Below, piece after piece: positions 18,776 through 27,681 of a stretch of 45,021 bases of DNA (positions are counted from its first letter, which is position 1; every line of letters begins with the position of its first letter). The translations under genes and the position numbers were made by a program. The DNA is from Actinomadura sp. GC306. GTDB lineage: Bacteria > Actinomycetota > Actinomycetes > Streptosporangiales > Streptosporangiaceae. The notes beneath the pieces were generated by a model. It was not told the origin of the DNA. It saw only the letters and a program-made list of their open reading frames with translations, and searched no databases. The stretch spans positions 1 through 45,021 of the forward strand of contig NZ_SMKM01000021.1 in assembly GCF_004348665.1 (NCBI RefSeq), read 5' to 3'.

Positions 18776-19680
18776 AACCCGAGCCGGCGGAGCTGCTTGG
18801 GGTCGCGCTGCCAGTCCTTCAGGACGCTGACGCGCAGGTCGAGGAAGACCTTGCTGCCGAGCAGCGCCTCGATCTGCCGCCGCGCCGCCGCGCCCACCTC
18901 GCGCAGCCGCGCCCCCTTGTGCCCGATGATGATGCCCTTCTGGCTCGGGCGCTCGACGAACAGGTGCGCGTAGATGTCGACGAGGTCGTCGCGGCCCTCG
19001 CGGGGGCCCATCTCGTCCACGACCACGGCGATGGAGTGGGGCAGCTCGTCCCGGACGCCCTCCAGGGCCGCCTCGCGGATCAGCTCGGCGACGAGGAGCT
19101 GCTCGGGCTCGTCGGTGAGGTCGCCCTCCGGGTAGAGCGGCATGCCGTCCGGCAGATGGGAGATCAGCAGGTCGCCGACGACGTCGACCTGGAAGCCGGT
19201 CTCGGCCGAGCACGGCACGATGTCGGCGAACTCCCCCAGCTCCCCGGCGGCGAGGAGCTGCTCGGCCACCCGCTCGGGCGGGACGAGGTCGGTCTTGGTC
19301 ACGATCGCGACGACCGGGGTCTTCTTCACCCCCGCCAGCTCCCGGGCGATGTACCGGTCGCCGGGCCCGACGGGCTGGTCGGCCGGCACGCAGAAGCCGA
19401 TCACGTCCACCTCGGTGAGCGTGGACCGGACCAGGCTGTCGAGCCGCTCGCCCAGCAGCGTCCGGGGCTTGTGCAGGCCCGGGGTGTCGACGACGACGAG
19501 CTGCGCGTCCGGCCGGTGCACGATGCCCCGGATCGCGCGGCGCGTCGTCTGCGGCCGGCTGCTGGTGATCGCCACCTTGGTCCCGACCAGGGCGTTCATC
19601 AGGGTCGACTTGCCGACGTTGGGCCGCCCGATGAAACAGGCGAACCCGGCCCGATACCCCTCGCGCACCCCACTGCCCAT
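18766..19680 (-). CDS. era: GTPase Era
   Basis: 304 residues. G1 is GRPNVGKST, G2 lies in TTRRAIRG, G3 is DTPGLHKP, G4 is TKTD and G5 is CSAETG. The C-terminal KH domain shows GIIIGHKGARLREVG. Era binds the 3' end of 16S rRNA and checks 30S maturation. The ATG at 19680 has GGTGA five bases before it; a GTG nine bases earlier overlaps that site. The 3' end overlaps the convergent membrane gene by 10 bp. In related genomes era follows ybeY, corC and the deaminase-like gene; here two extra genes lie between. Confidence 0.95.
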   Translation of the reverse strand: MGSGVREGYRAGFACFIGRPNVGKSTLMNALVGTKVAITSSRPQTTRRAIRGIVHRPDAQLVVVDTPGLHKPRTLLGERLDSLVRSTLTEVDVIGFCVPADQPVGPGDRYIARELAGVKKTPVVAIVTKTDLVPPERVAEQLLAAGELGEFADIVPCSAETGFQVDVVGDLLISHLPDGMPLYPEGDLTDEPEQLLVAELIREAALEGVRDELPHSIAVVVDEMGPREGRDDLVDIYAHLFVERPSQKGIIIGHKGARLREVGAAARRQIEALLGSKVFLDLRVSVLKDWQRDPKQLRRLGFYD

Positions 19681-19772
19681 CACTGTCACCGTTCAATTGT
19701 CGCGCATGCCGGCACGGCGGCGGCCCATCGAGCCAGCCGGGTGCCCGCGGCGGGGCCGGCGCGTGGCCGGGG

Positions 19773-22700
19773 TCACCCGCCGGCGTGCTGCGCGGCCGGC
19801 GTGCCGAGGGCGTTCTCCGCGGCGTCGGCCCGCTCCGCCCAGAGGGTCGCGCCGAGCCGGGACGCGACCTCGGCCGCCTTCCGGTAGTGGGCGGCGGCGG
19901 TGCCGGCGGGGTGGCCGAGGAAGCTCGCGAGATCGCCCAGGACGTGCGCCACCGGACCGAGGGTTCCGATGGCGGTCCCGCCGCCGGTGAACTGGTCCGC
20001 GTAGGGCAGCAGCGCCGCGTAGCACTCCCCGGCCAGGGCGCGGTCGCCGAGCGCGGTCGCGCGCAGCGCCCGGATCGGCATGGTGAGGTCGAAGAAGTAG
20101 TCGAGGCGGACGGGGCCGGCCCCCGCGACGACCCGCTCGGCCTCCGCGGTGCGGCCGGCGGCGATCAGCGCGAGGGCGTGCAGGTCGGCGGTGGCCCCGA
20201 CGTGGCCCCACTGGCGGTGGAGCCAGGCGGACCCGTCCAGCATCTCCGCCGTCCGGCCCTGGACGAGCCGCAGGCAGAAGACGCCGAGGAGCCCCACGGC
20301 CCGCTCGCTCGACCAGATCCTCGTCCGGCCGATGGCCTCGGTCAGCCGCTCGTACGCGCGCTCCGCCTCCTCGAACGTGGCGGTGAAGGCGTGCGTCAGC
20401 CCGGCGTACCAGCTCCCGATCTCGGCGAGCAGCGGCAGCCCGTACTGGTCGGCGAGGCGCCGCCCCTCCTCCAGGTGCCGCTGCGCGGTGGGCGGGTCGA
20501 GGGCGGACAGGGCCGCCTGCTGCAGCTGCAGGTGCGCGAGGACGAGGTAGGTGGCGAGGTCGTGGCGGGTCGCGAGGTCGAGCAGCTCGGAGGCGATCCG
20601 GTGCCGGCGGGCCAGCCCGTCCGCGGACCGGTACGCGTTGACGTAGGCGCCGTTCAGCGCGACGGCGAGCAGCTCCGGGACGCCGAGCGCGCGGGCGGTG
20701 CGGACGGCCTCGCCGGACGCGGTGGCCCCCCGGTCGTGCGGCTCGCCCTCCAGCTCGATCGCCAGCGTGGTCAGCAGCCGGACGCGCAGCTCCGGCTCGT
20801 CCTCGGGGAGCCGCGCGAGCGCCTCCTCGGCGGCCTCTACGACGGCGTGGTCGAGAGTGCCGTACTCGCGGCTCGTCCAGAGGGTGGGGACGTCGAAGCT
20901 CACGATGATCCGGGCGAGCAGGCGGACGTCGCCGGACGCGCGGGCGTCGGCGATCGCCGCGAGCCGCCGGTCGCGGGCGTCGACGACGTTCCCGGCGAGC
21001 GCGGCCGCCCGGATCGCGGCGACCTCCGCCTCCAGCCGGTCGCGGGCCGCTTCCGGGCCCTGCCCGCGCAGGGCCTCGACCGCGCGGGCCCACAGCTCGG
21101 CGGCGGTCCCGTGCGCGAAGCGGGCCTCGGCGGCCTGCGCGGCGCGCCGGGCGTACCGGACGGCCCGCTCCGGGTCGGTGCCCGCCTCGAAGTAGTGGTG
21201 CGCGATCGCGGCGACCTCGCCGGGGGCGTGCCGTTCCAGCGCCGCGGCGACGCGGCCGTGCAGCCGGGCGCGGCGGGCGCGGGAGATCCCGTCGTAGAGG
21301 GTGTCGCGGACGAGCGCGTGCGCGAACCGCATCCGGCCGGGGGCCGGCTCGGTGACCAGTCCGCTGCGCAGCCCGGCCTCGACGGCGTCGATGACGGTCT
21401 CCTCGTCGCCGGCGAGGTCGGACAGCACGGCCAGGCCGGCGTCCCGGCCGACCACGGCCGCGTCGCGCAGCACGTTCTGCACGGGCGCGGGGAGCCGCGC
21501 GATGCGGCGGCGCAGCACGTCGCCGACCCCGGCGGGCACCCGCCGGGCGGCGGCGGGCAGGCCCTCGGCGTCGATGAGCCGGGCCGTCTCCCGGGTGAAG
21601 AACGGGTTGCCGCCGGTCCGCTCGGCGATGGCGGACAGCTCCGCGGCGCCGAGGCCGGTGGCGCCGGTGCCGCGGACGAGGGCGGCGACCTCGGCCGCGG
21701 ACAGGCCGCCGAGCTCGATCCGCAGCGGCTCGTGCCGGGCGAGGTGGGCGAGCGCGGTCGCCAGCCCGCCCTCGACCTCGGTCTGCCGGAAGGTCGTCAG
21801 CAGCAGGACGGGCCGGTCCCGCAGCCGCCCGGCGAGCCGGACGAGCAGCGCGAGGGTCTCGTCGTCCGCCCAGTGCAGGTCGTCGAGGACGAGCAGCAGC
21901 GGCGCCGTGCCGGCGAGCCCGGCGAGGTAGTCGCCGACGGCCAGCTGCAGCCGGAACCGGCCCGTGCCGACGTCGGCGTCCGCGCCCGCGGTGACGGCGT
22001 CGTCCAGCAGCGGCCCCAGGCGCGCGGCCAGCCCGGCGTCGGGCGGTGCGGCGGCGGCCAGTTCGCGGAGGAGCTCGGCCCAGGGCCAGGCCGCGGGCGC
22101 TCCCCCGGTCTCCGGGGCCCGGCCCCACGCGCAGGTCCAGCCGCGCTCGGCCAGGTTCCGCGTGAACCGTTCGGCGAGGGCCGTCTTGCCCATGCCCGCG
22201 TCACCGGCGACGAGGACGGTGCCGCCCCGCCCGGTGGCGGCGCCGCGGGCGGCCTCGTCCAGTCGGGCCAGCTCCTCGACGCGCCCGACGAAGGCGGGCG
22301 CGTCCTTCCGGGGATCGGGCACGGGCCGCAGCACCGGTCGCGGCACGGATCGCGGCACGGATCGCGGCACGGATCGCGGCACGGGCCGTGCGCCGCGGAC
22401 CACCGCCTTGCCCCGCTCGGGCGGCTCCGGGTCGAGCGACTGGGTCAGGATGCCGGCCTCAAGGCCGCGCAGTGCCGGGCCGGGATCGACGCCGAGCTCC
22501 TCGGTGAGGGTCGCGCGGGCGCGGCGGAGCGCGGCGAGCGCGTCGCCCTGGCGGCCCGCCCGGTAGAGGGCCAGGGCCAGCAGCCGCCACGCCTCCTCCC
22601 GCAGCGGGTCGGCGGCGGCGTGGGTCTCCAGGTCGGGGACGGCCTCCGCCGCGAGCCCGAGCCGCAGCATCGCCTCGGCGCGGCGCTCGACGGCGAGACG

Positions 22701-23189
22701 GCGGCGCTCGTCCAGGCGGGCGGCCTCGGCGGCGGCCCACGGCAGGGCGGCGAACTCGGCGTACGCGGGGCCGCGCCACGCGGCGAGCGCGGTTTCGGCA
22801 CGGCCGCGGGCCCGCGCCGGGTCCGCGGCCAGCAGCCCGGCGGCCTCGTCGATCAGGGCGTCGAACCGCCAGGCGTCGACGTTCGCGTCCGGCAGCCGCA
22901 GCGCGTACCCCGGCGGTTCGGTGACCAGCACCGTCGCGGGCGTGCGGGGCGCCCGGTCCGGTTCGAGGGCCCGGCGCAGGTGGGACACGAACGACTGGAG
23001 GCCGGCGGCGGCGCGGGACGGCGCCGTCCCCGCCCACAGGTCCTCGACGAGCCGGTCGGCGGTCACCATCCGGCCCCGCGCGGCGGCGAGCCGCGCGAGG
23101 ACGGAGCGCTGCCGGGGGCCGCCGAGGTCGGCGGGCTCTCCCGCAACCTCGGCGGCGAAGGCCCCGAGAACGCGTACGACAGGCGGCAT
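19773..23189 (-). CDS. SARP/BTAD-type ATPase transcriptional regulator
   Basis: 1138 residues. Residues 1-100 form the OmpR-like winged helix (LGGPRQRSVLARLAAARG, TADRLVEDLW), 105-250 the bacterial transcriptional activator domain, 265-292 a Val-Pro-Arg repeat linker, and from 298 an AAA/STAND ATPase with Walker A GDAGMGKTA near 329 and Walker B LLLVLDDLHWADDE. The last 500 residues are helical and TPR-like. SARP proteins bind direct repeats to activate secondary-metabolism or developmental genes. No biosynthetic cluster is adjacent. ATG 23189 has only a weak ribosome site. It lies 52 bp downstream of the MMPL gene on the same strand and may share its transcript. Confidence 0.9.
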   Translation of the reverse strand: MPPVVRVLGAFAAEVAGEPADLGGPRQRSVLARLAAARGRMVTADRLVEDLWAGTAPSRAAAGLQSFVSHLRRALEPDRAPRTPATVLVTEPPGYALRLPDANVDAWRFDALIDEAAGLLAADPARARGRAETALAAWRGPAYAEFAALPWAAAEAARLDERRRLAVERRAEAMLRLGLAAEAVPDLETHAAADPLREEAWRLLALALYRAGRQGDALAALRRARATLTEELGVDPGPALRGLEAGILTQSLDPEPPERGKAVVRGARPVPRSVPRSVPRSVPRPVLRPVPDPRKDAPAFVGRVEELARLDEAARGAATGRGGTVLVAGDAGMGKTALAERFTRNLAERGWTCAWGRAPETGGAPAAWPWAELLRELAAAAPPDAGLAARLGPLLDDAVTAGADADVGTGRFRLQLAVGDYLAGLAGTAPLLLVLDDLHWADDETLALLVRLAGRLRDRPVLLLTTFRQTEVEGGLATALAHLARHEPLRIELGGLSAAEVAALVRGTGATGLGAAELSAIAERTGGNPFFTRETARLIDAEGLPAAARRVPAGVGDVLRRRIARLPAPVQNVLRDAAVVGRDAGLAVLSDLAGDEETVIDAVEAGLRSGLVTEPAPGRMRFAHALVRDTLYDGISRARRARLHGRVAAALERHAPGEVAAIAHHYFEAGTDPERAVRYARRAAQAAEARFAHGTAAELWARAVEALRGQGPEAARDRLEAEVAAIRAAALAGNVVDARDRRLAAIADARASGDVRLLARIIVSFDVPTLWTSREYGTLDHAVVEAAEEALARLPEDEPELRVRLLTTLAIELEGEPHDRGATASGEAVRTARALGVPELLAVALNGAYVNAYRSADGLARRHRIASELLDLATRHDLATYLVLAHLQLQQAALSALDPPTAQRHLEEGRRLADQYGLPLLAEIGSWYAGLTHAFTATFEEAERAYERLTEAIGRTRIWSSERAVGLLGVFCLRLVQGRTAEMLDGSAWLHRQWGHVGATADLHALALIAAGRTAEAERVVAGAGPVRLDYFFDLTMPIRALRATALGDRALAGECYAALLPYADQFTGGGTAIGTLGPVAHVLGDLASFLGHPAGTAAAHYRKAAEVASRLGATLWAERADAAENALGTPAAQHAGG
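22339..22386 (-). repeat. Four 12-bp coding tandem repeats in the SARP linker
   Basis: Three identical 12-nt units (CGCGGCACGGAT on the plus strand) and a fourth differing at the end encode repeated S-V-P-R. They lie between the BTAD and ATPase domains. Confidence 0.9.
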
Positions 23190-23241
23190 GTCCCGTTCAG
23201 CCTAACCGGGGCATGCCCGCCCATCGTGGTCGATCGGCGCG

Positions 23242-25374
23242 TTACGTGCGGCTGGGTTCGACCTCGCGTTCGGGCACCGCCGGGGGCGCGGATCCGCCGT
23301 GCACGCCGACCTCCGGGAGGATCCGCGCGAGCGGCCGCGGCAGCCACCAGTTCGCCCGCCCGAGCAGCGACATCGTGGCGGGCACGAGCACCAGCCGGAC
23401 GACCGTCGCGTCCAGCGCCACGGCGACCGCGAGCCCCACCCCCATCTGCTTGACGACGAGCCCGGGGTCGGCGGCGAACCCGAGGAACACCGCCACCATG
23501 ATCAGCGCGGCGCTGGAGATGACCCGGCCCGTCGCGGCCAGGCCGGTGGCCACCGAGCCGCGGGCGTCGCCGCTGCGCAGCCACGCCTCCCGGATCCGCG
23601 ACAGCAGGAAGACCTCGTAGTCCATCGACACCCCGAACAGCACCGCGAACAGCAGCAGCAGGATGAAGCTCGACACCGGGACGCTGTGCGGGAGCCCGAG
23701 CAGCTCCGCGCCCCAGCCCCACTGGAACACCGCGGTGAGCACCCCGTACGCGGCGCCGATCGACAGCAGGTTCAGCGCGGCGGCCTTCAGCGGCGCGAGC
23801 ACCGACCGGAACACGATCACCAGCATGACGAACGAGGTGGCGACGACCGCGCCGATCACGGGCCAGAGCCGGTCCGCCAGCACCCGGGACAGGTCCACGT
23901 AGGCGGCGGTCAGCCCGGTGATCTCCGAGCCGGGCGGCAGCACGTCCGCGCGGATCCGGTCGACGAGGCCGGTCACCCGCTCGTCCTGCGGCCCGTACTC
24001 CGGCGTCACCATGATCACCGCGGCGTCGCCGGCCGCGGACAGCCGGGGCGGCGCGACGGACGTCACGCCGTCGGTGCCCGCCAGCCGCTCGCCCAGGCCG
24101 GGCAGCGCCGCCCGCTCCACCTCCGTGAGGTCGACGGCGACGGCCAGCGGCCCGTTCGCGCCGGGCCCGTAGGCGTCGGCGACGAGGTCGTACGCCTGCC
24201 GGACGGTGTTGGACGCCGGCTCGCTGCTGGCGTCGCTCGGCCAGGTGCGCATCCCGAGCGCGGGGGCGGCCAGCGCCAGCATCAGCACCGACGCGGCCAG
24301 CAGCCACGGCCAGGGGTGCCGCCCCACGTGCTCGGCCCACCGCCGGATCCGCGGCGACTCGACGGCGACCGCCGCGCCGGCCGCCCGGTCGCGGCGGCGC
24401 AGCACCCGGTTTCCCGCCAGCCCCAGCAGGGCCGGCAGCAGCGTGACCGCGCCCAGCATCGTCGCCGTGACGACCAGCCCCGTCGTGAAGCCCATCGTCA
24501 TGAAGACCGGGATCCGCGACAGCACCAGCCCGCACAGCGCCAGCAGCACCGTGCAGCCGGCGAAGATCACCGACAGGCCGGCGGTCGCGTTGGCCCGCGC
24601 CACCGACTCCGGCACGGTGAGGCCCTCCGCCATGCCCTCGCGGTGCCGGGTCAGGATGAGCAGCGCGTAGTCGATGCCGACGCCCAGCCCGACCATCGTG
24701 GCCAGCGTCGGCGCCGTCGACGCCACGTCGGTGAACGCGGCGAGCAGCGTGATCCCCGACACCCCGGCGCCCAGCCCCGCCAGCGCCACCGCCAGCGGCA
24801 GCCCCGCCGCCGCGACCGAGCCGAACGCCAGCAGCAGCACGACCAGCGCGGCGCCGACCCCGATCGCCTCGGCGACACCGCTCGGCGCCGTCACGTTCTC
24901 CGGCACCTGGCCGCCGAACTCGACCCGGTGGCCGGCGGCGGTGAGGCCCCGCGTCGCGGATCGCAGCAGGTCGAGGGTCTCCGCCGGCTTCAGGTCCGTG
25001 ACCGGCACCGAGTACCGGACGGTCAGCAGCGCGGTCGCCCCGTCCCGGCTCGGCAGCGGCGGGTCCACGACGCTGACGTGCGGCATCCCGCGCAGCTCCC
25101 CGGCCGCCGCCGCCAGCGCCGCCTGGTCGACCGTCCCGGAGCGGGCGTGGACCACGACCCGCGCGTCGGCACCCGACAGCGCCGGGAACCGCTCCTCCAG
25201 CAGGTCGGTGGCCTGCTGCGACCCCGTGCCCTGCAGCGTGTAGTCGTCGTGCAGGGCGCCGCCCGCGACGCCCGCGAGGCCGCCCAGCACCGCGACGATC
25301 GCCAGCCATGCCGCGATGAACCGCCAGGGCCGCAGCGCGGCGGCCTTCCCCAGTCGGTAGAGCAGACGGGACAT
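23242..25374 (-). CDS. MMPL/RND family membrane exporter
   Basis: 710 residues with two homologous halves, each with one leading helix, a large outer loop and five clustered helices. Signature pieces include GLGVGIDYALLILTRHREG (first half) and FGVSMDYEVFLLSRIREAW (second half); the paired Asp/Tyr in these segments is the proton-relay site of the family. Known members move lipids or lipopeptides across the membrane in mycobacteria and siderophores or drugs in others, so the cargo is unknown. ATG 25374 has GGGGGAGAACG upstream; the longer frame to 25623 runs through the promoter region. Divergent from the deaminase-like gene. Confidence 0.92.
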   Translation of the reverse strand: MSRLLYRLGKAAALRPWRFIAAWLAIVAVLGGLAGVAGGALHDDYTLQGTGSQQATDLLEERFPALSGADARVVVHARSGTVDQAALAAAAGELRGMPHVSVVDPPLPSRDGATALLTVRYSVPVTDLKPAETLDLLRSATRGLTAAGHRVEFGGQVPENVTAPSGVAEAIGVGAALVVLLLAFGSVAAAGLPLAVALAGLGAGVSGITLLAAFTDVASTAPTLATMVGLGVGIDYALLILTRHREGMAEGLTVPESVARANATAGLSVIFAGCTVLLALCGLVLSRIPVFMTMGFTTGLVVTATMLGAVTLLPALLGLAGNRVLRRRDRAAGAAVAVESPRIRRWAEHVGRHPWPWLLAASVLMLALAAPALGMRTWPSDASSEPASNTVRQAYDLVADAYGPGANGPLAVAVDLTEVERAALPGLGERLAGTDGVTSVAPPRLSAAGDAAVIMVTPEYGPQDERVTGLVDRIRADVLPPGSEITGLTAAYVDLSRVLADRLWPVIGAVVATSFVMLVIVFRSVLAPLKAAALNLLSIGAAYGVLTAVFQWGWGAELLGLPHSVPVSSFILLLLFAVLFGVSMDYEVFLLSRIREAWLRSGDARGSVATGLAATGRVISSAALIMVAVFLGFAADPGLVVKQMGVGLAVAVALDATVVRLVLVPATMSLLGRANWWLPRPLARILPEVGVHGGSAPPAVPEREVEPSRT

Positions 25375-25434
25375 CGTTCTCCCCCGGATCAGCGTTGCGT
25401 ACGCCCCGAGCATCACGCGCGGCCCTTGCCGGAC

Positions 25435-25494
25435 ACTTGGCGGTGACTTGCGAGTGACCGGCAGGCGGCCGGCGGACCGCAAGTGCCGCTTGCG
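25435..25494. promoter_or_regulatory. Cluster of ACTTG/CAAGT half-sites, candidate operator
   Basis: ACTTG occurs at 25435-25439 and 25446-25450 (11 bp apart), and CAAGT at 25480-25484. An inverted repeat CGCAAG/CTTGCG spans 25478-25494 with a 5-nt spacer. All lie in the 139-bp region between the MMPL gene and the divergent deaminase-like gene. SARP proteins bind spaced direct repeats, so this could be a target; that is inference. Confidence 0.35.
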
Positions 25495-25513
25495 ATGCCC
25501 GTACGCTGGGGGC

Positions 25514-25846
25514 GTGAGCGAGCTGAACCCCGAGGACGCGAAGATCATCACCCTGGCCAGGGCGGCGCGGGCCCGCAACGGGGCCCCCGAGGGCGCCGCG
25601 GTCCGCGACGAGACGGGCCGCACCTACGCCGCGACGAGCGTGGACCTGCCGTCGCTGAAGCTCTCGGCGCTCCAGGTGGCGGTGGCGACGGCCGTGTCCA
25701 GCGGCGCCGAGGACCTGGAGGCCGCGGCCGTCGTCACCGCCGCGGACGCGCCCGCCCCGGCCGACGTCACCGCCGTGCGCGACCTGGGCGCCAAGGCCCC
25801 CGTCCTCGTGGCCGGACCCGACGGCACCCTCAAGACGACCCTCTGA
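25514..25846 (+). CDS. Cytidine-deaminase-fold protein lacking the active site
   Basis: 110 residues from GTG 25514. The start (LNPEDAKIITLARAARARNGAP) and EGAAVRDETGRTYAATSVDL follow the cytidine deaminase fold. But the H/C-x-E zinc motif is replaced by SALQVAVATAV and the distal PCxxC is absent (no Cys in the protein). It is therefore unlikely to deaminate. Similar degenerate proteins sit between corC and era in Streptomyces as I recall, so this is a conserved gene and not decay. Here it is on the opposite strand to corC and convergent with it. An 18-bp gap with a small GC palindrome separates the two. Confidence 0.8.
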   Translation: MSELNPEDAKIITLARAARARNGAPEGAAVRDETGRTYAATSVDLPSLKLSALQVAVATAVSSGAEDLEAAAVVTAADAPAPADVTAVRDLGAKAPVLVAGPDGTLKTTL

Positions 25847-25864
25847 CGCCCCCCGGGGGCCTAC

Positions 25865-27208
25865 TCAACGGGCCTGGTCGGCCTTCCCGGCGTCCGCCTC
25901 GGCCGCCGCGTCGCCGTCGCCGCCGTCCAGCCGCCGCACCAGGACGGTGCCGACGCGGTTGCGGCGCCCGGCGATCGTCTCGGCCTTGAGGGACAGGACG
26001 GGACCGCCGTCGTCGCGGGCACCGACCTGCGCGGTGGAGCCCTCGATGGGGACGCGGCCGAGCGCGTGGGCGAGCAGCCCGCCGACGGTCTCGACCTCCT
26101 CGGTGTCCATCTCCACGTCGAACAGCTCGGCGAGGTCCTCGACGGGGAGGCGGGCGGTGACCCGCGCGGCGCCGTCCGGCAGCCAGGTCACCGGCGGCGT
26201 CTCCCGGTCGTACTCGTCGGTGATCTCCCCGACGATCTCCTCCAGGATGTCCTCGATGGTGACCAGGCCGGCGGTGCCGCCGTACTCGTCGATGACGATC
26301 GCGAGGTGGATCTGCCGCGCCTGCATCTCCCGCAGCAGCTCGTCGATCGGCTTGCTGTCGGGGACGTAGGTCGCGGGCCGCATCACCGAGTCGACCGTCT
26401 CCACCGACTCGCCCGCGCGGTGCTCCTGGCTGCGGCGGACGACGTCCTTGAGGTAGGCGATGCCGACGACGTCGTCCTCGTTCTCGCCGACGACCGGGAT
26501 GCGGGAGAAGCCGCTGCGCAACGCCAGCGACATCGCCTGCCGCAGCGTCTTGCCGCGCTCGACGAACACGATGTCGGTGCGCGGCACCATCACCTCGCGG
26601 ACGAGGGTGTCGCCCAGCTCGAACACCGAGTGGATCATCTCCCGCTCGACCGGCTCGATCAGGCTGCGCTGCTCGGCCAGGTCCACCAGGTCGCGCAGCT
26701 CCGCCTCGGACGCGAACGGCCCCTCCCGGAACCCCTTGCCCGGGGTGAGAGCGTTGCCGAGCGCGATCAGCAGCCGCGGCAGCGGCCCGAACACCCGCGT
26801 CACCGGGTGGATCACCGCGGCGCCGGCCAGCGCGATCCGGTCGGCGTGCTGGATGCCGAGCGTGCGCGGCGCGACCCCGATCACCACGTAGCTGACCAGG
26901 ATCATGGCCGCGGCGGCGGTGACGTAGGCGCGCCAGGTCTCGTCCAGCCAGGAGATGCACAGGTCCGCGACGATCACGGTCGCGACCAGCTCGCACGCGA
27001 TGCGCAGCAGCAGGACCATGTTGACGTAGCGGGCGGGGTCGGCGACGACCTCGGCCAGCCGCTCCGCGCCGCGCCGCCCCTCGCGGACGATCTCCTCAAC
27101 GGTGACGCGCGACACGCGGGCCAGCGCCGCCTCCGTGCTCGCGAGCAGGCCGGCCATGAAGACCAGGCCCACCGCCAAAGCGGACAGCCACGCCTGCGAG
27201 GTGCTCAT
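25865..27208 (-). CDS. CorC/hemolysin-C-like CNNM/CBS membrane protein
   Basis: 447 residues. Residues 1-150 are a DUF21/CNNM domain with about four helices. Two CBS repeats follow (VREVMVPRTDIVFVERG and VDSVMRPATYVPDSKPIDELL). The end is a CorC_HlyC domain (VEDLAELFDVEMDTEEVETVGG). The family is linked to magnesium or cobalt efflux and often sits with ybeY. The ATG at 27208 shares its A with the ybeY TGA, so translation is coupled. Third gene of phoH-ybeY-corC. Confidence 0.93.
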   Translation of the reverse strand: MSTSQAWLSALAVGLVFMAGLLASTEAALARVSRVTVEEIVREGRRGAERLAEVVADPARYVNMVLLLRIACELVATVIVADLCISWLDETWRAYVTAAAAMILVSYVVIGVAPRTLGIQHADRIALAGAAVIHPVTRVFGPLPRLLIALGNALTPGKGFREGPFASEAELRDLVDLAEQRSLIEPVEREMIHSVFELGDTLVREVMVPRTDIVFVERGKTLRQAMSLALRSGFSRIPVVGENEDDVVGIAYLKDVVRRSQEHRAGESVETVDSVMRPATYVPDSKPIDELLREMQARQIHLAIVIDEYGGTAGLVTIEDILEEIVGEITDEYDRETPPVTWLPDGAARVTARLPVEDLAELFDVEMDTEEVETVGGLLAHALGRVPIEGSTAQVGARDDGGPVLSLKAETIAGRRNRVGTVLVRRLDGGDGDAAAEADAGKADQAR

Positions 27209-27681
27209 CAGCCGCCGCGCTTCTCCCGCCAGGACGCCAGCAGCTCGGCCTGCAGGCCGAACATCTCCCGGTGCTCCTCCGGCTCGGCGTGGTCGTAGCC
27301 GAGCAGATGGAGGATGCCGTGCGTGCACAGCAGTTCGAGCTCGTCCGCCCTGCTGTGGCCCGCCTTGCGCGCCTGCTTCTCGGCGACCGCCGGGCACAGG
27401 ACGACGTCGCCGAGCAGCCCGGGGTCGGCCTCGTCGTCCTCGTCGCCGCCGGTCATGTGCCCCGGGCGGAGTTCGTCCATGGGGAACGACAGCACGTCGG
27501 TGGGGCCGGGCTCGTCCATCCACTTCTCGTGCAGCTCGGTCATCGCGGCCTCGTCGACCAGCAGGATCGACAGCTCCGCCAGCGGATGGACGCGCATGCC
27601 GTCCAGGACGTGCCGGGACAGGCCGGCGATGGCCTTCTCGTCGACCTCGGCGCCCGACTCGTTCAGCACCTCGATGCTCAC
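27208..27681 (-). CDS. ybeY: rRNA maturation endoribonuclease YbeY
   Basis: 157 residues. The zinc-binding motif [17 protein letters not shown] supplies three His ligands near residues 120-130; the upstream [11 protein letters not shown] is also a family mark. YbeY trims the 16S rRNA 3' end and takes part in 70S quality control. The GTG start at 27681 shares its G with the phoH TAG (TAGTG), with GGGGGCGG upstream in phoH. An acidic insertion ([11 protein letters not shown]) lies before LLGDVVLCP. Confidence 0.95.
   Translation of the reverse strand: MSIEVLNESGAEVDEKAIAGLSRHVLDGMRVHPLAELSILLVDEAAMTELHEKWMDEPGPTDVLSFPMDELRPGHMTGGDEDDEADPGLLGDVVLCPAVAEKQARKAGHSRADELELLCTHGILHLLGYDHAEPEEHREMFGLQAELLASWREKRGG

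Noticed and set aside
19785..23453. 1222-residue plus-strand frame opposite the SARP gene
   Set aside because: Low-complexity shadow frame; the minus strand encodes winged-helix, BTAD, Walker A and Walker B motifs.
19773..25374. Secondary-metabolite gene cluster suggested by the SARP regulator
   Set aside because: No synthase, tailoring or resistance gene except one exporter lies nearby; the flanks are housekeeping genes.
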